From contig CAMDML010000005.1 of the NCBI GenBank assembly GCA_945902215.1, forward strand, positions 1 through 64,000: a DNA stretch of 64,000 nt, in the 5' to 3' direction. Of this stretch, positions 44,680 to 53,879 are shown piece after piece. The stretch is from Klebsiella pneumoniae. Lineage in GTDB: Bacteria; Pseudomonadota; Gammaproteobacteria; Pseudomonadales; Pseudohongiellaceae. Position 1 is the stretch's first letter, and the number at the start of each line of letters is the position of its first letter. Position numbers and translations under genes: made by a program. The notes below the pieces were generated by a model. That model was not told the origin of the DNA. It made no database searches and saw nothing but the letters and a program-made list of their open reading frames with translations.

Positions 44680-44846
44680 ACACCCACCTATAGCTTCAGC
44701 GCACAGGGCCGGGACAGGGTAGTGCATTGCCGGGACCGTAGACGCACATCCGTGTGCACTTCGACTCGGGCCATCCATGGCCCTCACACGTCCCTGCAAC
44801 GCACTACCCTGTCCCGGTCCTACCAGGCATTTGTTCAGGTGGGTGT
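44680..44846 (+). repeat. Palindromic element A, copy 3
   Basis: The best-preserved copy. The terminal inverted repeat is perfect: ACACCCACCT (44680-44689) and AGGTGGGTGT (44837-44846). The main stem pairs 44705-44725 with 44801-44821 with one G-U; its variable part is GGGTAGTGC/GCACTACCC. Inside are GGGAC/GTCCC, the hairpin GCACA-TCCG-TGTGC and the hairpin GGGCCAT-CC-ATGGCCC. It lies between srkA and the M16 protease gene, next to element C. Confidence 0.88.
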
Positions 44847-44945
44847 CAATTCAACGTTAGACCATATACCACGTTGATTCATCTTCCTTTCTAAAGGAAC
44901 CCGCGCAAATCCAGACACTCACGGGAACATCAGCAATTCCTGAGA

Positions 44946-45087
44946 GGGAGGGCCGGGGATGTAAGTTTGCGCAGCCCGTCCGCGAGCGGCGCACTTTGCG
45001 GGGTTGCGTCCCCGCAAGGGTTAGTTGAGCACTGAAGTCGACCGCCAGGAGGGCGGAGCAAACTTACATCCCCGGCTAGGCCCTCCC
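44946..45087. repeat. Palindromic multi-stem element C
   Basis: Left arm 44946-44970 pairs with right arm 45058-45087 over 25 bp, interrupted only by five extra bases (45074-45078) on the right. The 87-base interior holds three hairpins: CCGC-GA-GCGG (44980-44989), TTGCGGGG-N6-CCCCGCAA (44996-45017) and CCGCC-N5-GGCGG (45042-45056). The result is a four-stem cloverleaf unrelated in sequence to element A, 100 bases from its copy 3. No coding frame here is convincing. Confidence 0.75.
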
Positions 45088-45236
45088 AACTGTAGCAACG
45101 CGCCAAGTTCAACCCGAGTGAGTGTCCGGCCCCAAGACCACAACAAATTCAAACACCAGCACTACCGAGCAGCTCCTATACTGACCAGTCACCCCCGGTG
45201 TGCTATGTTGCCGGCTCATCATTCAGGCTGTATTCC

Positions 45237-48173
45237 ATGATCCCTGCCTTGCTCCGCGCGCGTTTCCTGATTGCTTTTTCCTGCATTGCCGTCCTGCTCA
45301 GCGCCTGTGCCGGCGCACCGTATTTCTCCGCAGAAAGTACGGTTGTCGTAAAGAGCCCGAACGACACCCGCGAATATCGGGCGCTCGCACTCGGCAACGG
45401 CATGAAGGTGCTGCTGATCTCCGATCCGACTGCCGAAAAAGCCGCCGCCGCTGTGGACATCAACGCCGGTTCCAACAGCGACCCGCAAGATTTCGCCGGG
45501 CTCGCGCACTTTCTTGAACATATGCTGTTCCTCGGTACCGCGCTTTATCCTGAATCCGGTGAATACCAGGAATACATCAGCGCGCACGGTGGTAGTCATA
45601 ACGCCTACACCGGTTACGCAAACACCAACTACTATTTCGATATCGACAAAGACTATCTCGATCCTGCCCTCGACCGCTTTTCCCAGTTTTTCATCGCGCC
45701 GTTGTTCACGCCCGACTACGTGGACCGCGAACGCAACGCGGTGCACTCCGAATACCAGTCTGGTTTGCAGGACGATGGCCGCCGCAGCTACTCCGCGTTG
45801 AAGGCCGTGCTCAATCCCGCGCATCCGCTGACCGGTTTCGCCGTGGGCAGTCTCGATACCTTGCAGGATCACAATGGAGTCACCCTGCGTGACGCGCTGC
45901 TTGCGCATTACGACCAATATTATTCCGCCAACATGATGTCAGCAGCGCTCTTCGGTGCGCAGTCGCTCGACGAACTGGAAATACTGGCGCGCCGGTATTT
46001 CACCCCGATTGTTAATCGTGAACGCATGGCGCCCTTGTCTGCCGAGCCGGTTTTCATGGCGGGTTCGTTGCCTGCGCTGCTCGTCATCGAACCGGTGCGT
46101 GACAGTCGTGCGCTTACTTACACCTTTCCGATTCCGCAAATGCGGAAGTACTACAAAGAAAAGCCCCTGAATTATCTCGGCCACTTGCTTGGCCATGAAG
46201 GTGAGGGCAGTCTGTTGGCACTCTTGCGCAACAAAGGCTGGGCCAATGGGCTAAGTGCGGGCGGCGGTTTTTCCTATCCTGATGTTGCCACTTTCACCAT
46301 CTCGGTCGGCTTGACTGCAGCCGGTGTTGAGCACATCGATGACATCAGTGGCTTGTTGTTCCAGTTCATTGCACTAACTCGTCGCGACGGCATCCAGCCC
46401 TGGATCTATGACGAGTTACGCGTGATGGCCGACTTGGCCTTCCGCTATCAGGAACCCAACGACCCGCTGGGCTACGTCAGCAGCATGGCGCAGCGCCTGC
46501 AGGAATATCCGGCGGCAGAACTGATCACCGTGGGCTATACCTACGATAATTTTGCTCCCGCCTTGATTGCCAGCGTGCTTGATGCCCTGCGGCCGGAGAA
46601 TGTGCTGGTAACCTTTACCTCGCGCAGCGTCAGTGGTGAGCGCGTCGATCCCTTGTATGGCACACGCTACAGCTTCACGCCGCTCGCACCGGAACAGATT
46701 GCGCGCTGGGAGCAGTATCCGGTAGAAACGGCGCTGGCAGTGCCGGCGCCAAATCCCTTCTTGCCAGAACATCTTGCAATCAAGCCGTATGCAGGGTCGC
46801 CTGCTCCTGCCGATGTGCCGAGTGCAAAAGTGAAACCTGAAGTACTCGTCGACAGCGGTGGAGTACGCCTGTGGTTCAAACAGGACAACGAGTTCCTGAT
46901 TCCGCGCGCCAACTTTTCCGTCTATGCGCTAACGCCCCTGTTTGGCAACAACCTGCGCAACAATCTTCTGTCGAACTTTGCGGTCAGCCTGGTCAACGAC
47001 AAGCTCAGCGAATATGCCTACCCGGTGAATTTGGCCGGCGCCTATTTCGGTCTCGCGCACCGCGCACGTGGTTTCACCCTGTCGGTAGGTGGCTACACCG
47101 ACAAGCAGGCGCAGTTGTTGGCAACACTGTTGCAGACGCTGGTCGCGGCCGACTTCGAGCAGGAGCGTTTCGACATCATCAAGGCCGAACTGGTGCGCGG
47201 CTGGCAGAATGCAGAGCTGCAGACACCGTATGTGCGGCTGTTCCAGGAAGAGCAGGCATTGCTGATCAATCCGTACTGGTCGGAGGATGAGCGCATTGCA
47301 GCGGTACAGGACATCACGCTCGCTGATGTGCAGACCTTCGTACCACACATGCTGGAGCAACTCAGAATCGAAGCCCTCTACCACGGCAATGTGCTTGCAG
47401 CGGATGCAATGCAAATGCTGGACATCGTCACCACCTACCTGCATCCCGCAGCCGACGCACCCACGCCTGGCTTCGGCACGGTGGTGAATCTGCCCGAGGG
47501 CACGCGCATCGTGCAGGAACTGGAAATTCCGCATGACGATTCCGCTATTGTGATTTACCTGCAGGGTGAAGATGACAGTCTGAAGACCCGTGCCACGATC
47601 AACCTGCTCAGCACCATTCTGCGCACACCGTTTTACGACACGCTGCGCACCGAGCAACAGTTGGGCTACATCGTCAATGCCGGCACCATGCCGATTCTGA
47701 AAACCAACGGACTTGTGCTCTACATAGAATCGCCGGTAGCTGACCCGCTGCAACTGGAAACCAGCATTGATGCGTTCCTGACAGACTACGCCGGCGAACT
47801 GACGGCGATGGCGCAGCCCATGTTTGCCGACATCAAGGCCGGGCTTGTTACCGAGCTGCGCCAACCACCGCAGCGGCTCAATAGCCTGAACGCGCGCTAC
47901 TGGAGCGACATCCTGATCGAAGAATATACCGAGGACTCAACCTTGCAGATGGCTGACGCCATCGAGGCACTGACCCTGGATGACATCGTTGTCTGGTACA
48001 ACACAAGAGTCGTTTCTCCGGATGCGGGTCGTCTCGTGGCGCGTTCAGCCGGCCGGCCGCAATTGACGGACTACCTTGCCGCACGCGCAGAAGCCGCTGA
48101 CACCCTGATCATGGAAGATGGCAACGCCGATTATCGCCCTTTTAAGCAGGCGGCTGAGCAATTCGAGTTCTGA
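45237..48173 (+). CDS. M16-family (insulinase/pitrilysin) lipoprotein peptidase
   Basis: A 978-residue zinc peptidase with a lipoprotein signal (IAVLLSACAG, Cys ~22). The inverted zinc motif is HFLEH in FAGLAHFLEHMLFLGT (~95), and the third ligand Glu lies in NAVHSEYQSGLQDDGRR (~175). SHNAYTGYANTNYYFDI is the usual substrate loop. The four-domain length fits the pitrilysin/insulysin type, including TEQQLGYIVNAG near the C terminus. It degrades peptides inside its closed chamber, here in the periplasm. The start is ATG 45237; a longer frame from 45198 would hide the lipobox. The next gene follows one base after the stop. Confidence 0.92.
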   Translation: MIPALLRARFLIAFSCIAVLLSACAGAPYFSAESTVVVKSPNDTREYRALALGNGMKVLLISDPTAEKAAAAVDINAGSNSDPQDFAGLAHFLEHMLFLGTALYPESGEYQEYISAHGGSHNAYTGYANTNYYFDIDKDYLDPALDRFSQFFIAPLFTPDYVDRERNAVHSEYQSGLQDDGRRSYSALKAVLNPAHPLTGFAVGSLDTLQDHNGVTLRDALLAHYDQYYSANMMSAALFGAQSLDELEILARRYFTPIVNRERMAPLSAEPVFMAGSLPALLVIEPVRDSRALTYTFPIPQMRKYYKEKPLNYLGHLLGHEGEGSLLALLRNKGWANGLSAGGGFSYPDVATFTISVGLTAAGVEHIDDISGLLFQFIALTRRDGIQPWIYDELRVMADLAFRYQEPNDPLGYVSSMAQRLQEYPAAELITVGYTYDNFAPALIASVLDALRPENVLVTFTSRSVSGERVDPLYGTRYSFTPLAPEQIARWEQYPVETALAVPAPNPFLPEHLAIKPYAGSPAPADVPSAKVKPEVLVDSGGVRLWFKQDNEFLIPRANFSVYALTPLFGNNLRNNLLSNFAVSLVNDKLSEYAYPVNLAGAYFGLAHRARGFTLSVGGYTDKQAQLLATLLQTLVAADFEQERFDIIKAELVRGWQNAELQTPYVRLFQEEQALLINPYWSEDERIAAVQDITLADVQTFVPHMLEQLRIEALYHGNVLAADAMQMLDIVTTYLHPAADAPTPGFGTVVNLPEGTRIVQELEIPHDDSAIVIYLQGEDDSLKTRATINLLSTILRTPFYDTLRTEQQLGYIVNAGTMPILKTNGLVLYIESPVADPLQLETSIDAFLTDYAGELTAMAQPMFADIKAGLVTELRQPPQRLNSLNARYWSDILIEEYTEDSTLQMADAIEALTLDDIVVWYNTRVVSPDAGRLVARSAGRPQLTDYLAARAEAADTLIMEDGNADYRPFKQAAEQFEF

Positions 48174-48174
48174 C

Positions 48175-49095
48175 ATGCATCCACTCTACGGATTTTTCAT
48201 GTCGCTGCTGACCGCCTTGATGTGGGGCGTGTTACCGGTCGTATTCACGTTGTTGCGAGCTGACGCTGATCCGCTGGCAGTCACCTGGATCCGCTTTATG
48301 TTTTCCGCAGTGGTGGTGTTCCTCTTCCTGTGGCTGCGCGGCCAGTTACCAGTGCTCACGGTGTGGGGGCGTAAAGAATGGGTCTTTCTGTTTCTGGCAG
48401 TGGCCTTCCTGGCCGGCAATTTCGTGCTGTATCTGCTGGGTCTCGAACTGATCAGCCCGGAGGCTACGGCGGTACTCATTCAGTTGGCGCCCTTTATCCT
48501 GATGTTCGGCAGCGTGTATGTGTACGGCGAACGCTTCGCACCCATTGAGTGGATCGGCGCATCACTGCTGTTCGTCGGACTGGTGTTGTTCTTCAACGAC
48601 AAGCTGGCGCTGATTGTGCAGGCAATGACCGGGGAGACACTGGGCATCATCTACATTCTGCTGGCAGCCGTATCGTGGGGGCTCTACGGCCTGTTGCAGA
48701 AAAGTTTGTTGGGCAAGACGGGGTCGGTACAACTGACGCTGATGATGTATGGCGGCGGTGCGCTGTTGTTGCTGCCCTTCAGCAATCCGCTCAGCTTGCT
48801 GCGCTTGACTGCCCTGCAGAGTGGCGCAGTCTTCTTTGGCTGCCTGAACATGGTGATTGGCTACGGTGCCTTCACTGAAGCTTTGCGCGTGTGGCAAGGA
48901 GCGAAAGTAGGGGCTGTGATCGCGCTGGCTCCGGTGCTCACCATAATCTGCATGCACAGCGCCGTGGCGCTCTGGCCTACGCACTTTAGCAACAGTGGCT
49001 TGAATGTCTGGGCTTACGTGGGAGCTGCGCTGGTGGTAGCTGGGTCGATGCTGGCTGCATTGGGTAAGCAAAAAGCGGGTAAGCAGAAGAACTAG
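48175..49095 (+). CDS. DMT-superfamily EamA transporter
   Basis: A 306-residue membrane protein with ten hydrophobic segments in two EamA repeats (~5-135 and ~155-295). Segments FFMSLLTALMWGVLPVVF, EATAVLIQLAPFILMFGSVYVYGERF and IIYILLAAVSWGLYGLLQKSLLG are characteristic. EamA carriers export or import amino acids, nucleosides or other metabolites; the substrate is unknown. ATG 48175 starts one base after the protease stop, so the two are probably co-transcribed. It is convergent with the desaturase gene. Confidence 0.87.
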   Translation: MHPLYGFFMSLLTALMWGVLPVVFTLLRADADPLAVTWIRFMFSAVVVFLFLWLRGQLPVLTVWGRKEWVFLFLAVAFLAGNFVLYLLGLELISPEATAVLIQLAPFILMFGSVYVYGERFAPIEWIGASLLFVGLVLFFNDKLALIVQAMTGETLGIIYILLAAVSWGLYGLLQKSLLGKTGSVQLTLMMYGGGALLLLPFSNPLSLLRLTALQSGAVFFGCLNMVIGYGAFTEALRVWQGAKVGAVIALAPVLTIICMHSAVALWPTHFSNSGLNVWAYVGAALVVAGSMLAALGKQKAGKQKN

Positions 49096-49206
49096 GGCGC
49101 CACTCTTAACGCACTGGTTTGGCCGCCGGCTGGTTGATTCCGGCGTAAATCGGCAAGGCGCAGAGCTTCCTGTTCTCATCAGTACGGCCTGCCCCCTTTT
49201 CTGGAG

Positions 49207-50364
49207 TCAGGCCGGCTGAAATGGCAAGCGCCCGAAAGAGGTGTGAAACGCGTGCCATTTCGTGCGTTGCACCTGCAGTTGCGCTTTCAATTGCACATAA
49301 CTGGTTTTCAGCAGGTCAATGTCGTGGTGCAGTTCGTCGCTCAGCGCTTGTGAGCGGGCGTGGTACCACTTCTGTTGCACGTCCGACCAGGCATTGAGCG
49401 TGGCAACAAGCTGCTCGTACTCCTGTTCGAGACGGTCGCGCCAAGGTCCCTGTTCTAGCAGCAGCTCGCATTTGCCGAGCGCGCTATTGTACTGCACGCC
49501 GATGCGCGTCATTTCCACCCGGTAACTGGAGCAAAAGCGCAGGTCGCTGGCGAGCTTGAACCAGGAACAGGCCTTGATAAACCATTTGGTGGGATCGTAG
49601 TGGTACCACCTGACACCGTTGCGGTAATCCCATGCGAAGGTGTGATGGTAGTTGTGGTAGCCCTCACCGAAGGTAAAGAGCGCGATGAACCAGTTGTCGC
49701 GTGCGGTTTGCGCCGGATCGTAAGTGCGCTGGCCCCACATGTGCGCGGCGGAATTGATCAGATAGGTGAAATGCTGGCTGACCACGAGGCGCAGGAAACC
49801 GAGCATCAACACACCGCCCCAGATATCGCCATACAACCAGCCAACCAGCGCCGGCACGCCGATATTCATGATGAGCAACAGTACCGCGTAATGTTTGCGC
49901 TGCCAGACGAGGATGGGATCCTTCAGCAGGTCTTTCACGTTGGAGTAGTCTTCGCGGGTGCTGGGATAATCGCGGATCATCCAGCCAAAATGCGCGTACC
50001 AGAAACCGAGGTGCGCGGAGTAGGGGTCTTTTTCGTTGTCGTCGGCGTACAAATGATGACGGCGATGATCGGCAGCCCACGTAATGCAATCATTCTGCAG
50101 GGCGCAGGCGCCGCCAAGCGCGAACACGAACTTGAGAAGCGGATGGGCCTTGTACGCACCATGCGACCACAGGCGGTGGTAACCCGCCGTAATCGACATT
50201 TCGCAGAAGGTCAGCAGGCCGAAAAACCAGACCCACTCATACACCGCGTAGCCGTGGGTGAAACCGTACCAGGGAACCAGGGTGACAGCGACAAGCACCG
50301 GAATGCCAAGAACTGCGATATTGAGCCAGCGGAGCGGGGGTTTTTTGATGGGGGCTGTCGACAT
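49207..50364 (-). CDS. Acyl-CoA/acyl-lipid delta-9-type fatty acid desaturase
   Basis: A 385-residue membrane di-iron desaturase. The three histidine boxes are HRLWSH (~63), HRRHH (~100) and HNYHH (~240, GYHNYHHTFAWDYRNG). Hydrophobic pairs WLNIAVLGIPVLVAVTLVPW and WGVLMLGFLRLVV flank them. The C-terminal ~100 residues are a helical tail (ELLLEQGPWRDRLEQEYEQLV and onward) longer than in most bacterial desaturases. It introduces a cis double bond into saturated acyl chains, which would supply substrate for the Cfa-type enzyme at 37.7 kb. The start is ATG 50364. Confidence 0.9.
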   Translation of the reverse strand: MSTAPIKKPPLRWLNIAVLGIPVLVAVTLVPWYGFTHGYAVYEWVWFFGLLTFCEMSITAGYHRLWSHGAYKAHPLLKFVFALGGACALQNDCITWAADHRRHHLYADDNEKDPYSAHLGFWYAHFGWMIRDYPSTREDYSNVKDLLKDPILVWQRKHYAVLLLIMNIGVPALVGWLYGDIWGGVLMLGFLRLVVSQHFTYLINSAAHMWGQRTYDPAQTARDNWFIALFTFGEGYHNYHHTFAWDYRNGVRWYHYDPTKWFIKACSWFKLASDLRFCSSYRVEMTRIGVQYNSALGKCELLLEQGPWRDRLEQEYEQLVATLNAWSDVQQKWYHARSQALSDELHHDIDLLKTSYVQLKAQLQVQRTKWHAFHTSFGRLPFQPA

Positions 50365-50526
50365 CGGGTGAAAGGCCTGGTTGCGGGTAAGGGCGTCACC
50401 CTTGCCATCCTCTTGCGGGATGTCCGGGTGGGGGCATTTGCGAGGGAAGTTAGCATAGCCTTTTGATTACAGGCAAACTGCCTAAAGAATGTTAGTGGTT
50501 CAGTTTGAATTTGTTTTGGGTTCTGG

Positions 50527-50625
50527 CCCCCACCTATGGCTGCAGCGCAAAGGTCCGAGACAGGGTAGTGTATTGCCGGGACCGTAGACGCACATCCGTG
50601 TGCACTTCGACTCGGGCCATCAATG
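50527..50625 (+). repeat. Palindromic element A, half copy 4
   Basis: The left half of element A (from CCCCCACCT to the first arm of the GGGCCAT hairpin), matching copy 3 closely (GACAGGGTAGTG, GCACATCCGTGTGC). The right half is missing, replaced after ~50622 by unrelated DNA that includes a CATCCCCG/CGGGGTG inverted repeat at 50633-50657. It sits between the desaturase and the siderophore-receptor genes. Losing one arm removes the long stem, so this copy is probably inactive. Confidence 0.8.
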
Positions 50626-50763
50626 AATGGTGGCATCCCCGACAATAAATGCGGGGTGTAAGAAATGAGGAGAATCCTGCTGTGGAATTTTTTCCCTGTA
50701 AACGGGGTACCCGATTGGGTAGAATTTTCATTGCCATCAAGTAGATACCTTGCGAGATTCAAC

Positions 50764-52944
50764 ATGAAAACCAACCAGCTGGGCGCGTTGTTCGCCAGCC
50801 GCCAAAGTTCCGGTTTGCGTGTCGCGATTTCCCGGATTTTGGTGGGTGCCAGCACCTCCGTGTTGGCTGCGGCACCCTTGCTGGCAGCGGAAGTGGAAGA
50901 AATCGTGGTCGTGGAACGCAAGCCTGGCGCTTACACGATGGGCCAGAGCACTCTCACCAAATTCACTGAAGCCTTGCAGGACACCCCGCAGTCAATCAGC
51001 GTCCTGACAGAGGAGCTGCTGGACGACCGCGGCGTGATGTCGCTGAATGACGCCCTGCGCAATGTGCCGGGTATCACGCTCGGCGCTGGCGAGTTCACCT
51101 GGCAAGGCAACAATCCCACGATTCGTGGCTTCAATTCCCGCAACGACATGTTTCTGGATGGCATGCGTGATTACGGCAGTTACTCGCGCGACCCTTTCAA
51201 TCTGGAAGCGATAGAAGTCCTGCAGGGTCCTGCGTCCATGGTATTCGGACGCGGCTCCACCGGTGGTGTGATCAATCAAGCCAGCAAGCAGCCGCTGCCA
51301 GATGTCCTGCGCAAAGTGAGCGTGAATGTGGGCAACGCGGATACGCTGCGCATGGCCACGGATATCAACCAGCCGCTGGGTGAAGGAGCAGCATTGCGCT
51401 TCAATGCGGTCAGTCACGCAGCCGGAGTGCCTGAACGCAACGGTGCCGACAATGATTCCTATGGTCTGGCGCCCTCGCTGGCGTTGGAACTCGGCGATGC
51501 CACTGAACTGACGCTCAGCTACATGAAGCAAAGCAGCAACAGCCGCCCCGATTACGGTCTGCCCTGGATCTCCGGCACACCAGCCGCCGTGGAACGCGAT
51601 ACATGGTACGGATTTGAAGATGACTACATCGACACCGAAGCCGATATCGCCAATGTCAGCCTTGAACACCGTTTCGCTTTGGGTCTGCTAATCAATGCCC
51701 AGTTGCGGCACGCGGAATACTCGCGTTCCAGCCGGATTTCCGAACCCGGTGTGGCAGCAAGCGTCACTGCCAGCACTGCGCAAAATACCGTGGTGATAAA
51801 CCGGAACGTGTTCAGCGGCGCAAGCACCGAGGAGATGTTGCAAGGTCAGGTGAACCTGATTGCCAACCTTGAAACCGGCGCGGTCGGGCATGCATTGGTC
51901 GCTGGCATTGAGTTCGCGGAAGAGGCTTCTGCACCCCTGATGAATATCGCTGTAGGGGCGCTGCCAACCACTCTGCTGAATCCTGCTGCCGAAAATTTTT
52001 CTGCAACCCGCATGCAAGTGCGCGCGCGCGCCGAGACGAACAGCGACAGTCTGGCTGCGTTTGTTCTCGACACGATCAAGTTCAACGAGTCATGGCAGGT
52101 AATGGCTGGGGTGCGCTGGGATCATTTCGCCACGAACTACATGGCTGACCGTTTCGACGCGAACGGAGTCACTGCAGGCAAGGAGCAAGTGCTCAGAAAG
52201 GATGTGGAGTTCAATTACCGCGCGGCGCTCGTGTACAAACCCGTGGCGGAGGGGACCTTCTATCTCGGCTGGGGTACTTCGTTCAATCCATCGGCAGAAG
52301 GTCTTTCCTTCATCGCGAATGCCCGCAATTTCGGCATCGGCAATGCATTTCTGGAGCCGGAAAAAAACCGCAGTGTGGAATTTGGCAGCAAATGGGCGCT
52401 GCTGCAGTCACGTCTGATGGTGGAGGTGGCGCTGTTCGATACCGTCAAAACCAACTCACGCGTGCCCGACCCGGGGCGGCCCGGCTTCAACGTGCTGGCT
52501 GGCAAGCAGCAAGTAACGGGTTTCTCACTGAACCTGTCGGGCGCCCTGACCCCGCAATTGGCCCTTAGCGGTGGCTATGTGTATCTCGACAGCGAAGAAG
52601 CAAAAACCGGTTCGACTCTGGACAATCTCGGGCGGGCACTGCCCAATGTGGCGGAAAACACTTTTTCGCTGTGGCTCAACTATTCACTCGGTGCAAGGCT
52701 ACAATTGGGCGGTGGGGCGCGCTTCATTGATGAACGGCTGGCGCGCAATACGTTGCCGCTGCTGGTTGCACCACGGTATTGGGCGTTCGATGCAATGGCG
52801 AAATACGCCATCAACGCCAACCTGACCATCAAGGCCAATCTGACCAATGTCACAGACGAGCTGTATTATGATCAGTTGCATCCCTTTCATGTCGTGCCCG
52901 GCCCTGGTCTGGGCGCGGTGTTTGCGGTGAATTTCACTTATTAG
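50764..52944 (+). CDS. TonB-dependent siderophore receptor, Fiu/PiuA-like
   Basis: A 726-residue outer-membrane receptor. A long signal region (to PLLAAEVEEIVV) precedes the plug domain (TEALQDTPQSISVLT, LNDALRNVPGITLGAGE, IRGFNSRNDMFLDGMRDYG, IEVLQGPASMVFGRGSTGGVINQ). The barrel ends GAVFAVNFTY with a terminal aromatic residue. The plug matches catecholate-siderophore receptors such as Fiu and PiuA. It is directly followed by piuC, the usual partner. The start is ATG 50764 with GAGA eight bases upstream. I could not find a convincing Fur box in the 140 bases upstream. Confidence 0.9.
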   Translation: MKTNQLGALFASRQSSGLRVAISRILVGASTSVLAAAPLLAAEVEEIVVVERKPGAYTMGQSTLTKFTEALQDTPQSISVLTEELLDDRGVMSLNDALRNVPGITLGAGEFTWQGNNPTIRGFNSRNDMFLDGMRDYGSYSRDPFNLEAIEVLQGPASMVFGRGSTGGVINQASKQPLPDVLRKVSVNVGNADTLRMATDINQPLGEGAALRFNAVSHAAGVPERNGADNDSYGLAPSLALELGDATELTLSYMKQSSNSRPDYGLPWISGTPAAVERDTWYGFEDDYIDTEADIANVSLEHRFALGLLINAQLRHAEYSRSSRISEPGVAASVTASTAQNTVVINRNVFSGASTEEMLQGQVNLIANLETGAVGHALVAGIEFAEEASAPLMNIAVGALPTTLLNPAAENFSATRMQVRARAETNSDSLAAFVLDTIKFNESWQVMAGVRWDHFATNYMADRFDANGVTAGKEQVLRKDVEFNYRAALVYKPVAEGTFYLGWGTSFNPSAEGLSFIANARNFGIGNAFLEPEKNRSVEFGSKWALLQSRLMVEVALFDTVKTNSRVPDPGRPGFNVLAGKQQVTGFSLNLSGALTPQLALSGGYVYLDSEEAKTGSTLDNLGRALPNVAENTFSLWLNYSLGARLQLGGGARFIDERLARNTLPLLVAPRYWAFDAMAKYAINANLTIKANLTNVTDELYYDQLHPFHVVPGPGLGAVFAVNFTY

Positions 52945-52968
52945 AAGGCTCGCTTGGCAGGTTTACTG

Positions 52969-53643
52969 ATGCTGGTTGTTATTCCCAAAGTACTGGACGC
53001 AGCGCAGTTGCAGCTTTGCCGCGACGAACTGGCGCGTGTGGAGTGGGCCGACGGTCGCAACAGTGCCGGATATCTCGCGCGCCAGGTCAAGAATAACCAG
53101 CAACTGCCAGACGACCACCCGGTGGGGCGCAAGTTGGCAGAGGTGATTTTGCGTGCCTTGCAGGGCAACGAAGCTTTCACGGCTGCGGCATTGCCACTGA
53201 AATTCGTGCCGCCAATGTTCAATCGCTACGACCAGACCCAAACCTACGGTCGCCATGTGGATGGTGCGATCCGGCCTATCAATGGCATGCGTGTGCGCAC
53301 CGACCTGTCAGCGACGCTCTTTATCAGTGACCCGGCGGATTACGATGGCGGTGAGCTCATCATCGAAGACACGTTCGGACCGCGCAAGGTCAAGCTCGCC
53401 GCCGGCGACATGGTGCTGTACCCCGGCACCAGTGTGCACAGCGTAAGCCCGATTACGCGTGGTCAGCGTCTCGCTTCTTTTTTCTGGGTTCAGAGCATGG
53501 TGCGGGAGGACAGCAAGCGGGCTTTGTTGTTCGAACTGGATCGCGCCATTCAGAAAGTTGCCAAGGACGCGCCGGGGCCGGGTGCCACAACGGATCTGGC
53601 CGGGGTCTATCACAACCTGCTGCGCTTGTGGGCGGATGCCTGA
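52969..53643 (+). CDS. piuC: Fe(II)/2-oxoglutarate dioxygenase PiuC (PKHD-type hydroxylase)
   Basis: A 224-residue member of the YbiX/PiuC family. The metal motif H-x-D is in YGRHVDGAI (~104) with the distal His in YPGTSVHSVSP (~165); the 2-oxoglutarate-binding Arg is in TRGQRLASFFWVQS. RTDLSATLFISDPADYDGGELII is highly conserved. It probably hydroxylates a siderophore or related ligand during iron uptake. The start is ATG 52969, matching E. coli YbiX, with CAGG upstream. It is in one operon with the receptor (24-bp gap) and slyX (5-bp gap). Confidence 0.93.
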   Translation: MLVVIPKVLDAAQLQLCRDELARVEWADGRNSAGYLARQVKNNQQLPDDHPVGRKLAEVILRALQGNEAFTAAALPLKFVPPMFNRYDQTQTYGRHVDGAIRPINGMRVRTDLSATLFISDPADYDGGELIIEDTFGPRKVKLAAGDMVLYPGTSVHSVSPITRGQRLASFFWVQSMVREDSKRALLFELDRAIQKVAKDAPGPGATTDLAGVYHNLLRLWADA

Positions 53644-53648
53644 ACGCC

Positions 53649-53852
53649 ATGGCTGATGAACTGATTGAAGTACAAACGCAACTGGCCTTTCAGGACCAGA
53701 CCATTGCTGAGCTCAATGAGGTGTTGACCAGTCAGCAGAAGCAGATTGACCTGCTGCGCCGGGAAATCCAACTACTGAAAGAGAAACTCGGGATGCTGGA
53801 AGACCGGATTGAAACTGGTCCTCCGCAGGATGAAAAACCGCCGCACTATTGA
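53649..53852 (+). CDS. slyX: SlyX family protein
   Basis: A 67-residue coiled-coil protein: LIEVQTQLAFQDQTIAELNEVL followed by QQKQIDLLRREIQLLKEKL, with a Pro-rich tail ending PPHY, all typical of SlyX. Function is unknown. The start is ATG 53649, five bases after the piuC stop. Confidence 0.92.
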   Translation: MADELIEVQTQLAFQDQTIAELNEVLTSQQKQIDLLRREIQLLKEKLGMLEDRIETGPPQDEKPPHY

Positions 53853-53879
53853 TCAGGGATGAGAGCGGTAACTCGTTTG

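Noticed and set aside
50640-50763. Fur box before the siderophore receptor
   Set aside because: Only short A/T matches such as AATTTTCATT were found; no 19-base palindrome resembling the Fur consensus.
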